This document shows, piece by piece, positions 44,735 to 53,893 of a DNA stretch of 64,000 nt; position 1 is the first letter of the stretch, and each line of letters begins with the position of its first letter. The stretch is taken from assembly GCF_003674065.1 (NCBI RefSeq), contig NZ_RDBE01000006.1, forward strand, positions 456,410 through 520,409. Reading direction: 5' to 3'. Under the pieces are notes generated by a model, which saw only the letters and a list, made by a program, of their open reading frames with translations, was not told where the DNA came from and ran no database searches. The DNA comes from Nocardioides mangrovicus (lineage in GTDB: Bacteria; Actinomycetota; Actinomycetes; Propionibacteriales; Nocardioidaceae). The position numbers and the translations under genes are program-made.

Positions 44735-45343
44735 TCAAAGACCACTCAGGGAGATCACCCCGTAGTCGTAGCCGCGACGCCGGTAGACCACCGAGGGCTT
44801 CTCGCTCTCCTTGTCCACGAACAGGTAGAAGTCGTGACCGACCAGCTCCATCTCGTACAGCGCCTGCTCCAGCGTCATCGGCACCGCCTCGTGCACCTTC
44901 TCGCGCACCACCAACGGGCCGTCGCCGGTGACCGTGACCGGGCCGACCTGGTGCTCGAGCACCTCCTCGGCCGACTCCTCGAGCACGGGGGCGCCGATCG
45001 AGGCCATCGCCCGCGCCACCGACTGCGGCCGACGCTGGCCCCGGTGCACCTTGCGGCGGTCGGCGGCCTTGCGCATCTGCGCGGCCATCTTGTCCAGCGC
45101 CAGGTCCAGCGCCGCCATCTTGTCCTCGGCGGCCGACTCGGCCCGCACCACCGGCCCGCGCGACTTCGCGGTGAGCTCGATGCGCACCGCCTGCGCGGGG
45201 TTCGGGCTGCAGTCCTTCTCGACCAGGACGTCGACCCGGATGATCCGATGGTCGTGCTTCTCCAGCCGCGTGAGCTTCTCCTCCACGTGCTCCCGGAAAC
45301 GATCGGACACGTCGCAGTGGCGACCGCTGACCACGATGTCCAT
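44735..45343 (-). CDS. hpf: Ribosome hibernation promoting factor, long form
   Basis: 202 aa. The N-terminal S30AE/YfiA domain (about 1-100, 'MDIVVSGRHCDVSDRFREHVEEKLTRLEKHDHRIIRVDVLVEKD') binds the decoding centre. The C-terminal domain (about 140-200, 'PMTLEQALYEMELVGHDFYLFVDKESEKPSVVYRRRGYDYGVISL') drives 100S dimer formation, as in long HPF proteins. It inactivates idle ribosomes in stationary phase. ATG 45343 follows AAGGAAGG. The position between comF and secA matches mycobacteria (Rv3241c). Confidence 0.95.
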   Translation of the reverse strand: MDIVVSGRHCDVSDRFREHVEEKLTRLEKHDHRIIRVDVLVEKDCSPNPAQAVRIELTAKSRGPVVRAESAAEDKMAALDLALDKMAAQMRKAADRRKVHRGQRRPQSVARAMASIGAPVLEESAEEVLEHQVGPVTVTGDGPLVVREKVHEAVPMTLEQALYEMELVGHDFYLFVDKESEKPSVVYRRRGYDYGVISLSGL

Positions 45344-45376
45344 GCGCTGACCTTCCTTGTGAGACGACGGTGAAAA

Positions 45377-45409
45377 CGACAAGACCCGAGGCACCACGTG
45401 CCTCGGGTC
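45377..45409 (-). terminator. Rho-independent terminator after comF
   Basis: A perfect 12-bp inverted repeat (GACCCGAGGCAC / GTGCCTCGGGTC, 45383-45394 and 45398-45409) with a 3-base loop is followed on the minus strand by TTGTCGTTTTC. It overlaps the comF stop codon and lies before hpf. Such a strong stem with a T-rich tail is rare in this GC-rich sequence. It ends the comF transcript or attenuates read-through into hpf. Confidence 0.85.
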
Positions 45410-46178
45410 AGATCGCGGAGTCGGGCTCCATGGGCCGACGGTACGCGATCGGTGGGGAACCGTCACCGGCCGTTCGGACGTCCGTGGCAGCCACGCAGGC
45501 GATGCCGGCGACCGACACGCCGACCGCCGCCAGTGCTCGCTGGGCCTCGCGCGCGGTGGAGCCGGTGGTGACCACGTCGTCGACCACCACCGCGGCCACC
45601 GGCGCGCCCTCGCGGGCCAGGCGTCGCAGTGCGGCGCCGCGGGCGGCCATCGTGCGGCGCACGTTCTCCCGGCGCTGCGCACCACCCAGGTCGCCCTGGT
45701 CCTGCGGCCGCTCGGACTGACGCAGGACGTCGACCGCACGGACGTCGTGCCCGGCGGCCCGCAGCCGTGCCGCGGCCCGCCGGGCGACCCGCTGGACCGG
45801 GTCGTGGCCGCGGCGCGCCACCACCGCCGGGCGCGAGGGCACCGGCACCAGCAGCACGCGCGAGCCGGCCAGGCAGGGCCGCTCGACCAGCCCGGCCGCA
45901 GCGCTCGCCAGCAGATCGCCCAGCGGCCGCGCGAGCGCGAACGCGCGGCGCTCCTTGTGGGCGATGACCATCGCGCGCACCACGGGATCGTCGTAGCCGC
46001 CGGCGGCCACGGTCGGCGCCAGCCCGGCCGGACGGGGCGTGGGTCGCGCCGCTCGAGGGCGCAGCGGCAGGGCGGCCTCGCAGGCGAGGCAGAGCACGCG
46101 ACCGGGCCGGGCGCACCCCACGCAGACCGTGCCCGCGGCCAGGTCCAGCAGGGCGTCGAGGAGGCTCACCCCCGCCAT
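45408..46178 (-). CDS. comF: ComF family phosphoribosyltransferase-like protein
   Basis: 256 aa. An N-terminal zinc finger ('CVGCARPGRVLCLACEAALP') is followed by 'YDDPVVRAMVIAHKERRAFALARPLGDLL' and a type I PRTase domain with 'VLLVPVPSRPAVVARRGHDPVQRVAR' and the PRPP loop 'VAAVVVDDVVTTGSTAREAQRAL'. ComF proteins are linked to DNA uptake, though most actinobacterial ones are uncharacterised. ATG 46178 ('MAGVSLLDALLDLAAG') is preferred over in-frame upstream starts. The position next to hpf matches Rv3242c. Confidence 0.88.
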   Translation of the reverse strand: MAGVSLLDALLDLAAGTVCVGCARPGRVLCLACEAALPLRPRAARPTPRPAGLAPTVAAGGYDDPVVRAMVIAHKERRAFALARPLGDLLASAAAGLVERPCLAGSRVLLVPVPSRPAVVARRGHDPVQRVARRAAARLRAAGHDVRAVDVLRQSERPQDQGDLGGAQRRENVRRTMAARGAALRRLAREGAPVAAVVVDDVVTTGSTAREAQRALAAVGVSVAGIACVAATDVRTAGDGSPPIAYRRPMEPDSAI

Positions 46179-46239
46179 CCTGGCCGCCGGCGCCAGACTC
46201 CGCCAGGGCCGCCCCGCCCGGCTGTGGACGAGCGCTATC

Positions 46240-46266
46240 TGTCCGAAAGCTGTCCGAGATGTCCGA
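46240..46266. promoter_or_regulatory. Three TGTCCGA direct repeats upstream of the GGDEF-EAL gene
   Basis: TGTCCGA occurs at 46240, 46251 and 46260, spaced 11 and 9 bases (about one helical turn), in the 109-bp gap between divergent comF and the GGDEF-EAL gene. The last copy ends 21 bases before the ATG at 46288. It looks like a multi-site binding region for a regulator. TGTGGACGA, one base from the DnaA box, lies just before it (46223-46231). Confidence 0.45.
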
Positions 46267-46287
46267 ATCCCCTCCACACTATGGCGC

Positions 46288-48231
46288 ATGCCGTACCGCC
46301 GCTTCCGCGCCCGCGGGCTGCGCCTGTTCGCGCTGTACGCCGGTGCGAGCCTGGTGCCCGTGCTGGTGCTGGGCGTGGTGCTGGGAGCCAGCTACCGCCA
46401 TGACGCGGAGCAGGGCGCGCTGCAGCAGGGACTGGCCCAGGCGGCGGTGATCGAGCAGATGTCGATCGGTCCCGCCCTGCTCGACGTGTCGCCCGGCCTG
46501 CGGCTCACCGACGCCCAGGAGATCAAGCTCTACGCCGTCTCGAACGAGGCGATCTTCAAGGGCTCGGTGGCCCAGCTGAACCTCGTGAACTTCGACGGGC
46601 AGGTCGTCTTCGCCTCCGCGGGCGATCGCGAGCAGCGACGCGACACCACCACCGCGGCCTTCCGACGGGTCGAGTCCGGCACGCCGGTGGCCCAGTTCGA
46701 CATGACCGGCACCCGCGCCGTGCGGGTGCTCGAGCCGGTGGTCTCCGAGCGCAACGGACTGCCGATCGGCATCTTGGAGATCCGGTTCCCCTACGACCAC
46801 ATCGCCAAGGTCGTCGAGCACAACACCCACCGCGGCTACCTGCGGCTCGGGCTGGGCCTGCTGGCGCTGTACGTGATGCTCGCACTGATCTCGTGGTGGA
46901 CCACGCGGGCGCTGCGCCGCGACGCCGCGGGCCACGAGCACCGCGCCCTGCACGACCCGCTCACCGGGCTGCCCAACCGCGCGCTGTTCCGCCGGCTGGC
47001 CGAGCGCGCGCTGGCCGAGAGCTCAGCCGAGCGCAAGGGCGGGCTGGTGCTGGTCGACCTCAACCGCTTCAAGGAGGTCAACGACACCCTCGGCCACGCC
47101 GCCGGGGACGAGCTGCTGCGCGTCGTGGCCCGCCGGCTGGTCGGCGCCTTTCGCTCCGACGACGTGGTCGCCCGGCTCGGCGGCGACGAGTTCGCCGTGC
47201 TGCTGCGCCGGGTCCACGACGCCGAGGAGGCCATGGTGCTCATGGAGCGGGCCCGCCACGAGATCCGCGAGGACGTGGCCGTCGACGGCGTCGTCATCAG
47301 CATCGACGCCAGCCTGGGCCTGTGCCTGTTCCCCGACGACGCCGGCGACGTCGAGGAGCTGTTGCAGCACGCCGACACCGCGATGTACGAGGGCAAGCGC
47401 GGCGCCACCAAGATCGTCACCTACGCCCCGGCCATCGCGCCCGCCGCGCTCTCGCCGCTCGTGCTGCAGCGCGAGCTGGCCGAGGCCATCGCCGAGGACC
47501 AGCTCTTCGTGGAGTACCAGCCCAAGGTGCTGCTCGCGACCGGTCGCACCGTCGGCGTCGAGGCGCTGGTGCGCTGGCAGCACCCCCAGCGCGGCCGGAT
47601 GTCACCCGACGAGTTCATCCCCGTCGCCGAGCGGTCGCCGCTGATCGACCAGCTCACCGCCTGGGTGGTCGACCGGGCGCTGCGCGACTGCGCCGCCTGG
47701 CAGCAGGCGGGCGCCGACTGGACGCTCTCGGTGAACGTCTCGGCCCGCAACCTGACCGCCCCCGACGTGGTGCAGCGCGCCGTCGAGGCCACCCGGCGCT
47801 ACGGCGTGGACCCCGAGCGGCTCATCCTGGAGCTCACCGAGACCATGACGCCCTTCGACGACGAGGTGCTGCGCCGCACCGTGGTCGACCTGCAGCAGGC
47901 GGGCATCCGGGTCTCGCTCGACGACTTCGGTGCCGGCGTGACCAATCTGGCCCAGCTGCGCGCGATCCCGGTGGCGGAGATCAAGATCGACCGCCAGTTC
48001 GTCGACCGGCTCGACCGCGAGCCGGCCAGCGAGGCCGTCGTCGCCTCGATCATCGACCTGGGCCATCGGCTGGGCTGCACCGTCACCGCCGAGGGCGTCG
48101 AGAGCGCCGAGGTGGCCGAACGGCTGGCCGCGTACGGCTGCGACCTCGGCCAGGGCTACTACTGGCAGCGCCCCACAGCGTGGCGAGAGCTGCTGGCCCA
48201 GGAGGTCCTGACCGCCGCTCAGCCCACGTAG
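46288..48231 (+). CDS. Membrane-bound diguanylate cyclase/phosphodiesterase (GGDEF-EAL)
   Basis: 647 aa. Two transmembrane helices (about 11-32 and 187-207) enclose an extracytoplasmic sensor region of about 150 residues. GGDEF domain (about 225-385): 'HDPLTGLPNRALF', 'DLNRFKEVNDTLGHAAGD', intact 'RLGGDEFAVLLRR'. EAL domain (about 395-640): 'VEYQPKVLLATGRTVGVEALVRWQHP', 'LELTET', 'SLDDFGAGVTNLAQLRAIPVAEIKIDRQFV', with the metal and catalytic residues present. Both activities in c-di-GMP turnover look possible. It is inserted, in opposite orientation, between comF and lpqB of the conserved cluster. The 3' end overlaps lpqB by 13 bp. Confidence 0.93.
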   Translation: MPYRRFRARGLRLFALYAGASLVPVLVLGVVLGASYRHDAEQGALQQGLAQAAVIEQMSIGPALLDVSPGLRLTDAQEIKLYAVSNEAIFKGSVAQLNLVNFDGQVVFASAGDREQRRDTTTAAFRRVESGTPVAQFDMTGTRAVRVLEPVVSERNGLPIGILEIRFPYDHIAKVVEHNTHRGYLRLGLGLLALYVMLALISWWTTRALRRDAAGHEHRALHDPLTGLPNRALFRRLAERALAESSAERKGGLVLVDLNRFKEVNDTLGHAAGDELLRVVARRLVGAFRSDDVVARLGGDEFAVLLRRVHDAEEAMVLMERARHEIREDVAVDGVVISIDASLGLCLFPDDAGDVEELLQHADTAMYEGKRGATKIVTYAPAIAPAALSPLVLQRELAEAIAEDQLFVEYQPKVLLATGRTVGVEALVRWQHPQRGRMSPDEFIPVAERSPLIDQLTAWVVDRALRDCAAWQQAGADWTLSVNVSARNLTAPDVVQRAVEATRRYGVDPERLILELTETMTPFDDEVLRRTVVDLQQAGIRVSLDDFGAGVTNLAQLRAIPVAEIKIDRQFVDRLDREPASEAVVASIIDLGHRLGCTVTAEGVESAEVAERLAAYGCDLGQGYYWQRPTAWRELLAQEVLTAAQPT

Positions 48232-49979
48232 GCCGGGTCGACGAGGCCCTTGGGGATGCCCGAGGCCGCCCAACGCGAGCTGTCGTCGAGGCGCAGCAGC
48301 TGACCGCCGCTGAGCACCAGGTAGAGCGGCAGCGTGCTGTCGGGCGCCCCGACCAGCCCGGTCACCTCGCCGCGGCGGGTGTCGGGCGGGACGGCGCGCG
48401 GGTCGCCGGGCGAGCCGTCGAGGCTGACGAAGAGCACCTCGAAGACGCCGTTGGGCAGCCGCCCGAGCACCGCGAGGTCGTTGGGGCTGCGCCAGACCAC
48501 GTCGCGCAGGTCGTCGAGGTCGTCGGGGACGTTGCCGATGCTGCGACCCGGCAGGGCGCCGACGACGTCGCCGTCGGCCGTGCGCTCCAGACCGGCGGCG
48601 ATCACCTGGTCGCCGCCCGTGGCGTCGACCACCGCCACCAGCGACGTGCCGTCGCGACTGATCGTGAACGACTTCACCTTGGCGCCGCTCACCCCGGGCA
48701 CCCGCACCGGGGTCGGAGTGCCGTCGACCATCCGGTAGACGCGTGCCCCACTGGATGCGTCGTCGACCCACCACAGCGTGCCGAACATGTCGTAGCCGGG
48801 CCGCAGCAGGTCGGCGCCGGCGTAGACGCGGCTCGGCGGGGGTGCGTCAGCGCCCGCGCCCAGGCGCCGCGAGACGTAGAGCATCCGGCCGTTGCCGCTC
48901 ACACCGGCCACGGCCCCGCCGTCGAGGCGCACCGCGAACGACCGCAGCACGAAGGCGCCGGTGCCGAACGCGCCGGCCACCGGCTGCTCGGTGGTGCCGG
49001 TGCGCACCACGAGCCGGCCCTTGCGCAGGCCGTAGAGCGCCGAGCGTGCGGTGGCCACCGTCGGCGCGTAGCGGTTGCCGCTCTGGGCGCTGAAGTCGCG
49101 GCGGCCGTCGGGCAGGGTGATCGCGGTGTCGCCGACGGTGATCCGCAGCCGGGACACGCCCGGCACCTGGCGCAGCGTCCAGGCCAGCTGCGCGGCGGCC
49201 CGGCTCAGCTTGGCGGACGGCAGCGACGCGAGGTGGTCGCCGCTGGGCCCGCTGAGCGGGATCTCGGCGGTGCCGTCGTCGGCGACCACGACCGAGAGGT
49301 TGAGCTGGGTCTGCGGCGGGAACTCCGTGCGCACCCTCGTCGACAGCCCGGGCCCGGGGCCGTTGAGCAGCGCGCGCACCAGCTGCGAGGGGGCCTGCTC
49401 GCCGCGCGGCACGTAGACGCGGTCGGGCACCAGGGTCTGCTCGCTGGGATCGAAGTAGTACAGGTTGTACGGCTGGTAGCGCTGGTCGAGGAACCAGTCC
49501 GGCACGAGCAGCTCGTCGGGCGGATCGGTGATGCGCCACTGCCCGTCCTCGCGCACCACCTGCAGGCTCAGCCGACCGGCGGCGGCCGGCGCGCTGCCCA
49601 GCCAGCTGCCGCGGGAGTCCAGCAGCCGCGGATCGGCCAACCGGGCCCGGACCTGCTGGCTGCCGCGCTGGGTGACCGAGGCCGTCGAGTAGACGACGGT
49701 GCCTCGGGTGGGGTTCCACGAGCCGCGGGCGTCGCGGGAGAGGTAGCTGCGCGCGACCGAGGTGGTGGCGGGGTTGGCCGTCATCGCCTGCAGGAAGCCG
49801 TTGACGATGGCCACCGGGTCGTCGCCGTCGGCCGGTCCCGGCGCCGAGAACCGGGCGTCGCCCTCCTCCACGCCGTCGCCGCTGCCGGCGGTGTGGTGCA
49901 CGACGCCCGACGTCGGCAGCATGCCGCAGCCGGCGAGCAGCAGGAGGCAGGAGACGAGCGCGAGAACCCGCGCCCTCAT
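48219..49979 (-). CDS. lpqB: Lipoprotein LpqB (MtrAB accessory, beta-propeller)
   Basis: 586 aa. A type II signal peptide with lipobox 'LLLLAGCGML' (Cys about residue 18) is followed by a GerMN domain (about 200-320, 'LVRALLNGPGPGLSTRVRTEFPP', 'LNLSVVVADDGTAEIPLSG') and a C-terminal beta-propeller ('GVSGNGRMLYVSRR', 'LWWVDD', 'VKSFTISRDGTSLVAVVD'). In mycobacteria LpqB interacts with the extracellular part of MtrB and tunes MtrA phosphorylation. The ATG overlaps the mtrB stop, so ahcY-mtrA-mtrB-lpqB looks like one operon. Confidence 0.93.
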   Translation of the reverse strand: MRARVLALVSCLLLLAGCGMLPTSGVVHHTAGSGDGVEEGDARFSAPGPADGDDPVAIVNGFLQAMTANPATTSVARSYLSRDARGSWNPTRGTVVYSTASVTQRGSQQVRARLADPRLLDSRGSWLGSAPAAAGRLSLQVVREDGQWRITDPPDELLVPDWFLDQRYQPYNLYYFDPSEQTLVPDRVYVPRGEQAPSQLVRALLNGPGPGLSTRVRTEFPPQTQLNLSVVVADDGTAEIPLSGPSGDHLASLPSAKLSRAAAQLAWTLRQVPGVSRLRITVGDTAITLPDGRRDFSAQSGNRYAPTVATARSALYGLRKGRLVVRTGTTEQPVAGAFGTGAFVLRSFAVRLDGGAVAGVSGNGRMLYVSRRLGAGADAPPPSRVYAGADLLRPGYDMFGTLWWVDDASSGARVYRMVDGTPTPVRVPGVSGAKVKSFTISRDGTSLVAVVDATGGDQVIAAGLERTADGDVVGALPGRSIGNVPDDLDDLRDVVWRSPNDLAVLGRLPNGVFEVLFVSLDGSPGDPRAVPPDTRRGEVTGLVGAPDSTLPLYLVLSGGQLLRLDDSSRWAASGIPKGLVDPAYVG

Positions 49980-51616
49980 CGCGCGACGTCCTCGCGGGTG
50001 CGCGGGCGCGAGGTCGCCGCCGCTGCGGGCACCAGCGGCAGCGGGCTGGCCGTGATCGGCGCGCCGACGTGGCGCGGCAGCACCAGCCGGAAGGCGGCAC
50101 CGCGGTGCGGACGGCCCCACGCCTCGAGCCGGCCGCCGTGCAGCCGGGCGTCCTCCCGCGCGATGGCCAGGCCCAGACCGGTGCCTCCGGTGGTCCGCGC
50201 CCGGGCCGGGTCGGCCCGCCAGAACCGGTTGAACACCAGCGACGCCTGACCCGGCTCGAGCCCGACGCCGTAGTCGCGCACGCTCACCGCCGCCGCGCCG
50301 GTCACCGGGTCGGGGTCGGCGCCCAGCCGGATCTCGATGTCGGCGGCCCGCACGTCGTCGCGCACGGCGTGGTCGATGGCGTTGCTGACCAGGTTGCGCA
50401 CGATCCGCTCGACGCGGCGTACGTCGGCCTCCGCCACGCACGGGCCGTCGGCGGTGACGCTGACCCGCACCTCCCGCGCGGCGGCGAGCGGTGCGGTGGC
50501 CTCGACGACCCGGTTGACGACGTCGACCAGGTCCACGTCGTCGAGCTCCAGCGCCGCCGCACCGGCGTCGAAGCGGCTGATCTCGAGCAGGTCGGTGAGC
50601 AGGTTCTCGAACCGGTCGAGCTCGGCCTGCAGCAGCTCGGCGGCCCGGGCGGTGACGGGGTCGAAGTCGCCGCGGGAGTCGTGCAGCACGTCGCCGGCCA
50701 TCCGGACGGTGGTCAGCGGCGTGCGCAGCTCGTGGGAGACGTCGGAGACGAACTGCCGCTGCACCCGCGAGAGCTCCTCGAGCTGGCGGATCTGGTGCTG
50801 CACGGCGTCGGCCATCTGGTTGAACGACGTGGCCAGCCGGGCCAGGTCGTCCTGGCCGTGCACGCGCATCCGGTCCTCCAGGCCGCCGGCCGAGATGCGC
50901 TCGGCCACCTGCCGGGCCTGCCGGATCGGGCTGACCACCTGTCGCACCACCAGCCAGCACAGCCCGCCCACCAGGAGCAGCAGCAGCACCGCCGCGGTCA
51001 GCAGCGAGCGGTTGAGCAGGCCGAGGGTGTCCTGCTCCTCGTTCATCGAGAAGACAAGGAACACGTCGTAGGTGCCGCCGTCGGAGGGCAGCAGCACCTG
51101 GCTGCCGACCACGACCCCCGGGCCGCCCCCGCCACCGGGACGCTGGATGCGGGTGAAGGTCCAGGCGGTGCCGGGGTCGGACTCGACCTCGGTCCGCAGC
51201 CGGGTGGGCACGCTCGCCGCGCGGACGTCGGAGCTGGTGCGCGTGCCGACGCCGGCGCCCTGGCCCGGCGCGCTGCCGGCCACGGGTCCCACCACGACGA
51301 CGTCGAAGCCGCGGACCTTGCCGCGCTCGACCAGGGTGCCGACGAGCTGGCGCAGCTGGGCACCGGCGTCGAGGTCGCCGCTGCCGGCCTGCCGCAGCCG
51401 GTTGCTGGCGATGGAGATCTCGCTGTCGGCCTCGGCCACCGACACCCGGACCCGGTTGTCGACCAGGCCGCCGGAGATCTGGCGCAGCAGCACGTAGCCG
51501 ACCACGCCGACCACGACCGCCGAGAGCAGCACCACCGAGAGCAGCACGCGGGCCTGCACCGAGCGGCGCCACACGGTCAGCGCGCGCCCGACCAGCGAGC
51601 CCTCAGCCCTCGGCAT
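49976..51616 (-). CDS. mtrB: Sensor histidine kinase MtrB
   Basis: 546-aa membrane kinase controlling cell-wall and division genes with MtrA. Helices at about residues 24-46 and 205-228 bracket an extracytoplasmic domain. HAMP (about 230-280, 'SPIRQARQVAERISAGGLEDRM'), HisKA ('FVSDVSHELRTPLTTVRMAGDVLHD', phospho-His about 302) and HATPase ('RIVRNLVSNAIDHA', 'VRDYGVGLEPGQASLVFNRFWRADPARARTTGGTGLGLAIARE') follow. The ATG at 51616 overlaps the mtrA end by 14 bp. The tail is Pro/Ala-rich and shorter than some homologues. Confidence 0.95.
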   Translation of the reverse strand: MPRAEGSLVGRALTVWRRSVQARVLLSVVLLSAVVVGVVGYVLLRQISGGLVDNRVRVSVAEADSEISIASNRLRQAGSGDLDAGAQLRQLVGTLVERGKVRGFDVVVVGPVAGSAPGQGAGVGTRTSSDVRAASVPTRLRTEVESDPGTAWTFTRIQRPGGGGGPGVVVGSQVLLPSDGGTYDVFLVFSMNEEQDTLGLLNRSLLTAAVLLLLLVGGLCWLVVRQVVSPIRQARQVAERISAGGLEDRMRVHGQDDLARLATSFNQMADAVQHQIRQLEELSRVQRQFVSDVSHELRTPLTTVRMAGDVLHDSRGDFDPVTARAAELLQAELDRFENLLTDLLEISRFDAGAAALELDDVDLVDVVNRVVEATAPLAAAREVRVSVTADGPCVAEADVRRVERIVRNLVSNAIDHAVRDDVRAADIEIRLGADPDPVTGAAAVSVRDYGVGLEPGQASLVFNRFWRADPARARTTGGTGLGLAIAREDARLHGGRLEAWGRPHRGAAFRLVLPRHVGAPITASPLPLVPAAAATSRPRTREDVAR

Positions 51617-52313
51617 CGAGGCTGCCGCCGGCCTTGTAGCCCACGCCGCGCACCGTCACCACGATCTCGGGGTTCTCCGGGTCCTGCTCGACCTTGGCCC
51701 GCAGCCGCTGGACGTGGACGTTGACCAGCCGGGTGTCGGCGGCGTGCCGGTAGCCCCACACCTGCTCCAGCAGCACCTCGCGGGTGAAGACCTGCCAGGG
51801 CCGCCGGGCCAGGCAGACCAGCAGGTCGAACTCCAGCGGGGTCAGCGCGAGCGGCTCGCCGGCGCGGGTGACCGCGTGCCCGGCGACGTCGATGCGCAGG
51901 TCGCCGACCGTCAACGACTCCGGCGGGTTCTCCCCCAGCCGGCGTACCCGGGCCCGGATGCGGGCCAGCAGCTCCTTGGGCTTGAACGGCTTGACGACGT
52001 AGTCGTCCGCGCCGGACTCCAGCCCGGCGACGACGTCGACGGTGTCGCTCTTGGCGGTGAGCATGACGATCGGCACACCGGACTCGGCCCGGATCTCGCG
52101 GCACACCTCGATGCCGCCCTTGCCCGGCAGCATGAGGTCGAGCAGGACGACGTCGGGTCGGTAGTCGCGGAAGGCGCCGAGAGCCGCATCGCCGGTGGCG
52201 ACGATGCGGCTCTCGAAACCTTCGTTGCGCAGCACGAGCGAGAGCATCTCGGCCAGGGAGGCGTCGTCGTCGACGACGAGGACCCGGCCGGTCCCGCGCG
52301 GCTGCTCTGCCAT
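51603..52313 (-). CDS. mtrA: Response regulator MtrA
   Basis: 236-aa OmpR/PhoB-type regulator, partner of MtrB and essential in several actinobacteria. The receiver has acidic 'VVDDDAS', phospho-Asp59 in 'PDVVLLDLMLPGKGG', 'IVMLTAKSD' and 'DYVVKPF'. The winged-helix output domain is about residues 140-230 ('LTPLEFDLLVCLARRPWQVFTREVLLEQVWGY', 'RLVNVHVQRLRAKVEQDPENPEIVVTVRGVGYK'). It begins 12 bp after ahcY. In mycobacteria tmk lies between these genes; here it is missing. Confidence 0.97.
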   Translation of the reverse strand: MAEQPRGTGRVLVVDDDASLAEMLSLVLRNEGFESRIVATGDAALGAFRDYRPDVVLLDLMLPGKGGIEVCREIRAESGVPIVMLTAKSDTVDVVAGLESGADDYVVKPFKPKELLARIRARVRRLGENPPESLTVGDLRIDVAGHAVTRAGEPLALTPLEFDLLVCLARRPWQVFTREVLLEQVWGYRHAADTRLVNVHVQRLRAKVEQDPENPEIVVTVRGVGYKAGGSLDAEG

Positions 52314-52325
52314 GTCGACCGCTAC

Positions 52326-53789
52326 CTAGTAGCGGTAGTGCTCCGACTTGAACGGCCCCTGCTTGTCGACGCCGAGGTAGGAGGCCTGGTCGTCGCTGAG
52401 CTCGGTGAGCTTGACCCCCAGCGAGGCCAGGTGCAGCCGGGCGACCTCCTCGTCGAGGTGCTTGGGCAGCACGTAGACCTCGACCGGGTACTCCTCGGTC
52501 TTGGTGAAGATCTCGATCTGCGCCAGCACCTGGTTGGTGAAGGAGTTCGACATCACGAACGAGGGGTGGCCGGTGGCGTTGCCCAGGTTCATCAGCCGGC
52601 CCTCCGACAGCACGACGATCGCGCTGCCGCCGTGGGCGTTGGCCTCGGGGAACGTCCACAGGTCGACCTGCGGCTTGACGTTCTTCCGCGTGGCGACGCC
52701 GTCGGCCTCCAGGCCGGCCATGTCGATCTCGTTGTCGAAGTGACCGATGTTGCCGACGATCGCGTTGTGCTTCATCTGGCGCATCTGGTCGACGGTGACG
52801 ACGTCCTTGTTGCCGGTGGCGGTGATGATGATGTCGGCGACCGGCAGCGACTCCTCGAGCGTGCTGACCTGGTAGCCGTCCATCGCCGCCTGCAGCGCGC
52901 AGATCGGGTCGATCTCGGTGACGATGACGCGGGCGCCCTGGCCGCGCAGCGACTCCGCGCAGCCCTTGCCGACGTCGCCGTAGCCGCACACGACCGCGAC
53001 CTTGCCGCCGATGAGGACGTCGGTGGCGCGGTTGATGCCGTCGACCAGGCTGTGACGGCAGCCGTACTTGTTGTCGAACTTGGACTTGGTGACCGAGTCG
53101 TTGACGTTGATCGCGGGGAAGAGCAGCGTGCCCTCGCGCATCATCTCGTAGAGCCGGTGGACGCCGGTGGTGGTCTCCTCCGTCACGCCCTTGATGCCGT
53201 TGGCGATCGGGGTCCAGTGGTCGGAGTCCTTCTCCAGCTGGGCGACGAGGGCCTCGAAGATGATCCGCTGCTCGGCCGAGGTGGCGGTGGCCGGGTCGGG
53301 GGCGGTGCCGTTCTTCTCCGCCTGCACGCCCAGGTGCACCAGCAACGTGGCGTCGCCGCCGTCGTCGAGGATCATGTTCGGACCCTCACCGGAGCCCTGC
53401 GTGGCCCAGTCGAGGATCTGCTGGGTGCACCACCAGTACTCCTCCAGGGTCTCGCCCTTCCAGGCGAAGACCGGGACGCCCTGCGGGTCCTCGGGGGTCC
53501 CGTCGGGGCCGACCACGACCGCCGCGGCGGCGTGGTCCTGGGTGGAGAAGATGTTGCAGGACGCCCAGCGCACCTCGGCGCCGAGCGCGACCAGCGTCTC
53601 GATGAGCACGGCGGTCTGGATGGTCATGTGGAGCGACCCGGCGATCCGGGCGCCCTTCAGCGGCTGGCTCGCGCCGTAGCGCTCGCGCATCGCCATGAGG
53701 CCGGGCATCTCGTGCTCGGCGAGCTCGATCTCGGTGCGGCCGTAGTCGGCCAGGGACAGGTCTTTGACCTTGTGGTCCAGCACAGACAT
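52326..53789 (-). CDS. ahcY: Adenosylhomocysteinase (S-adenosyl-L-homocysteine hydrolase)
   Basis: 487-aa NAD-dependent enzyme that splits SAH to adenosine and homocysteine, closing the methyl cycle. It shows '[45 protein letters not shown]', the catalytic Lys/Asp in '[20 protein letters not shown]', the NAD loop '[34 protein letters not shown]' and the C-terminal '[36 protein letters not shown]'. Length is standard for the long actinobacterial form. It heads the ahcY-mtrAB-lpqB run. Its 5' leader contains nested inverted repeats. Confidence 0.98.
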   Translation of the reverse strand: MSVLDHKVKDLSLADYGRTEIELAEHEMPGLMAMRERYGASQPLKGARIAGSLHMTIQTAVLIETLVALGAEVRWASCNIFSTQDHAAAAVVVGPDGTPEDPQGVPVFAWKGETLEEYWWCTQQILDWATQGSGEGPNMILDDGGDATLLVHLGVQAEKNGTAPDPATATSAEQRIIFEALVAQLEKDSDHWTPIANGIKGVTEETTTGVHRLYEMMREGTLLFPAINVNDSVTKSKFDNKYGCRHSLVDGINRATDVLIGGKVAVVCGYGDVGKGCAESLRGQGARVIVTEIDPICALQAAMDGYQVSTLEESLPVADIIITATGNKDVVTVDQMRQMKHNAIVGNIGHFDNEIDMAGLEADGVATRKNVKPQVDLWTFPEANAHGGSAIVVLSEGRLMNLGNATGHPSFVMSNSFTNQVLAQIEIFTKTEEYPVEVYVLPKHLDEEVARLHLASLGVKLTELSDDQASYLGVDKQGPFKSEHYRY

Positions 53790-53814
53790 GGAAAGCAGGA
53801 ACCTCTCGAGGAGT

Positions 53815-53859
53815 CAGACGGACGGTGTGCGCCGCGCCGACAGGGGCGCGGGGCGTCTG
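53815..53859 (-). other. Nested inverted repeats in the ahcY leader
   Basis: CAGACG (53815-53820) and CGTCTG (53854-53859) enclose CGCGCC (53833-53838) and GGCGCG (53845-53850). They begin about 25 bases upstream of the ahcY ATG, which is preceded by a CCTCGAGAGG palindrome. Two stacked hairpins are possible in the transcript. It does not match the SAH riboswitch consensus as I know it, so regulation is speculative. Confidence 0.35.
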
Positions 53860-53893
53860 GCCACGATCTCGTGCGCGAGGCGCGGCCCCGAGT

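Noticed and set aside
46893-50249. Long plus-strand frame running through the GGDEF-EAL gene and opposite lpqB
   Set aside because: It is out of frame with the GGDEF-EAL protein and antisense to lpqB; both real genes have full domain evidence.
53790-53893. SAH riboswitch before ahcY
   Set aside because: The conserved core expected for the SAH motif was not found; only generic inverted repeats are present.
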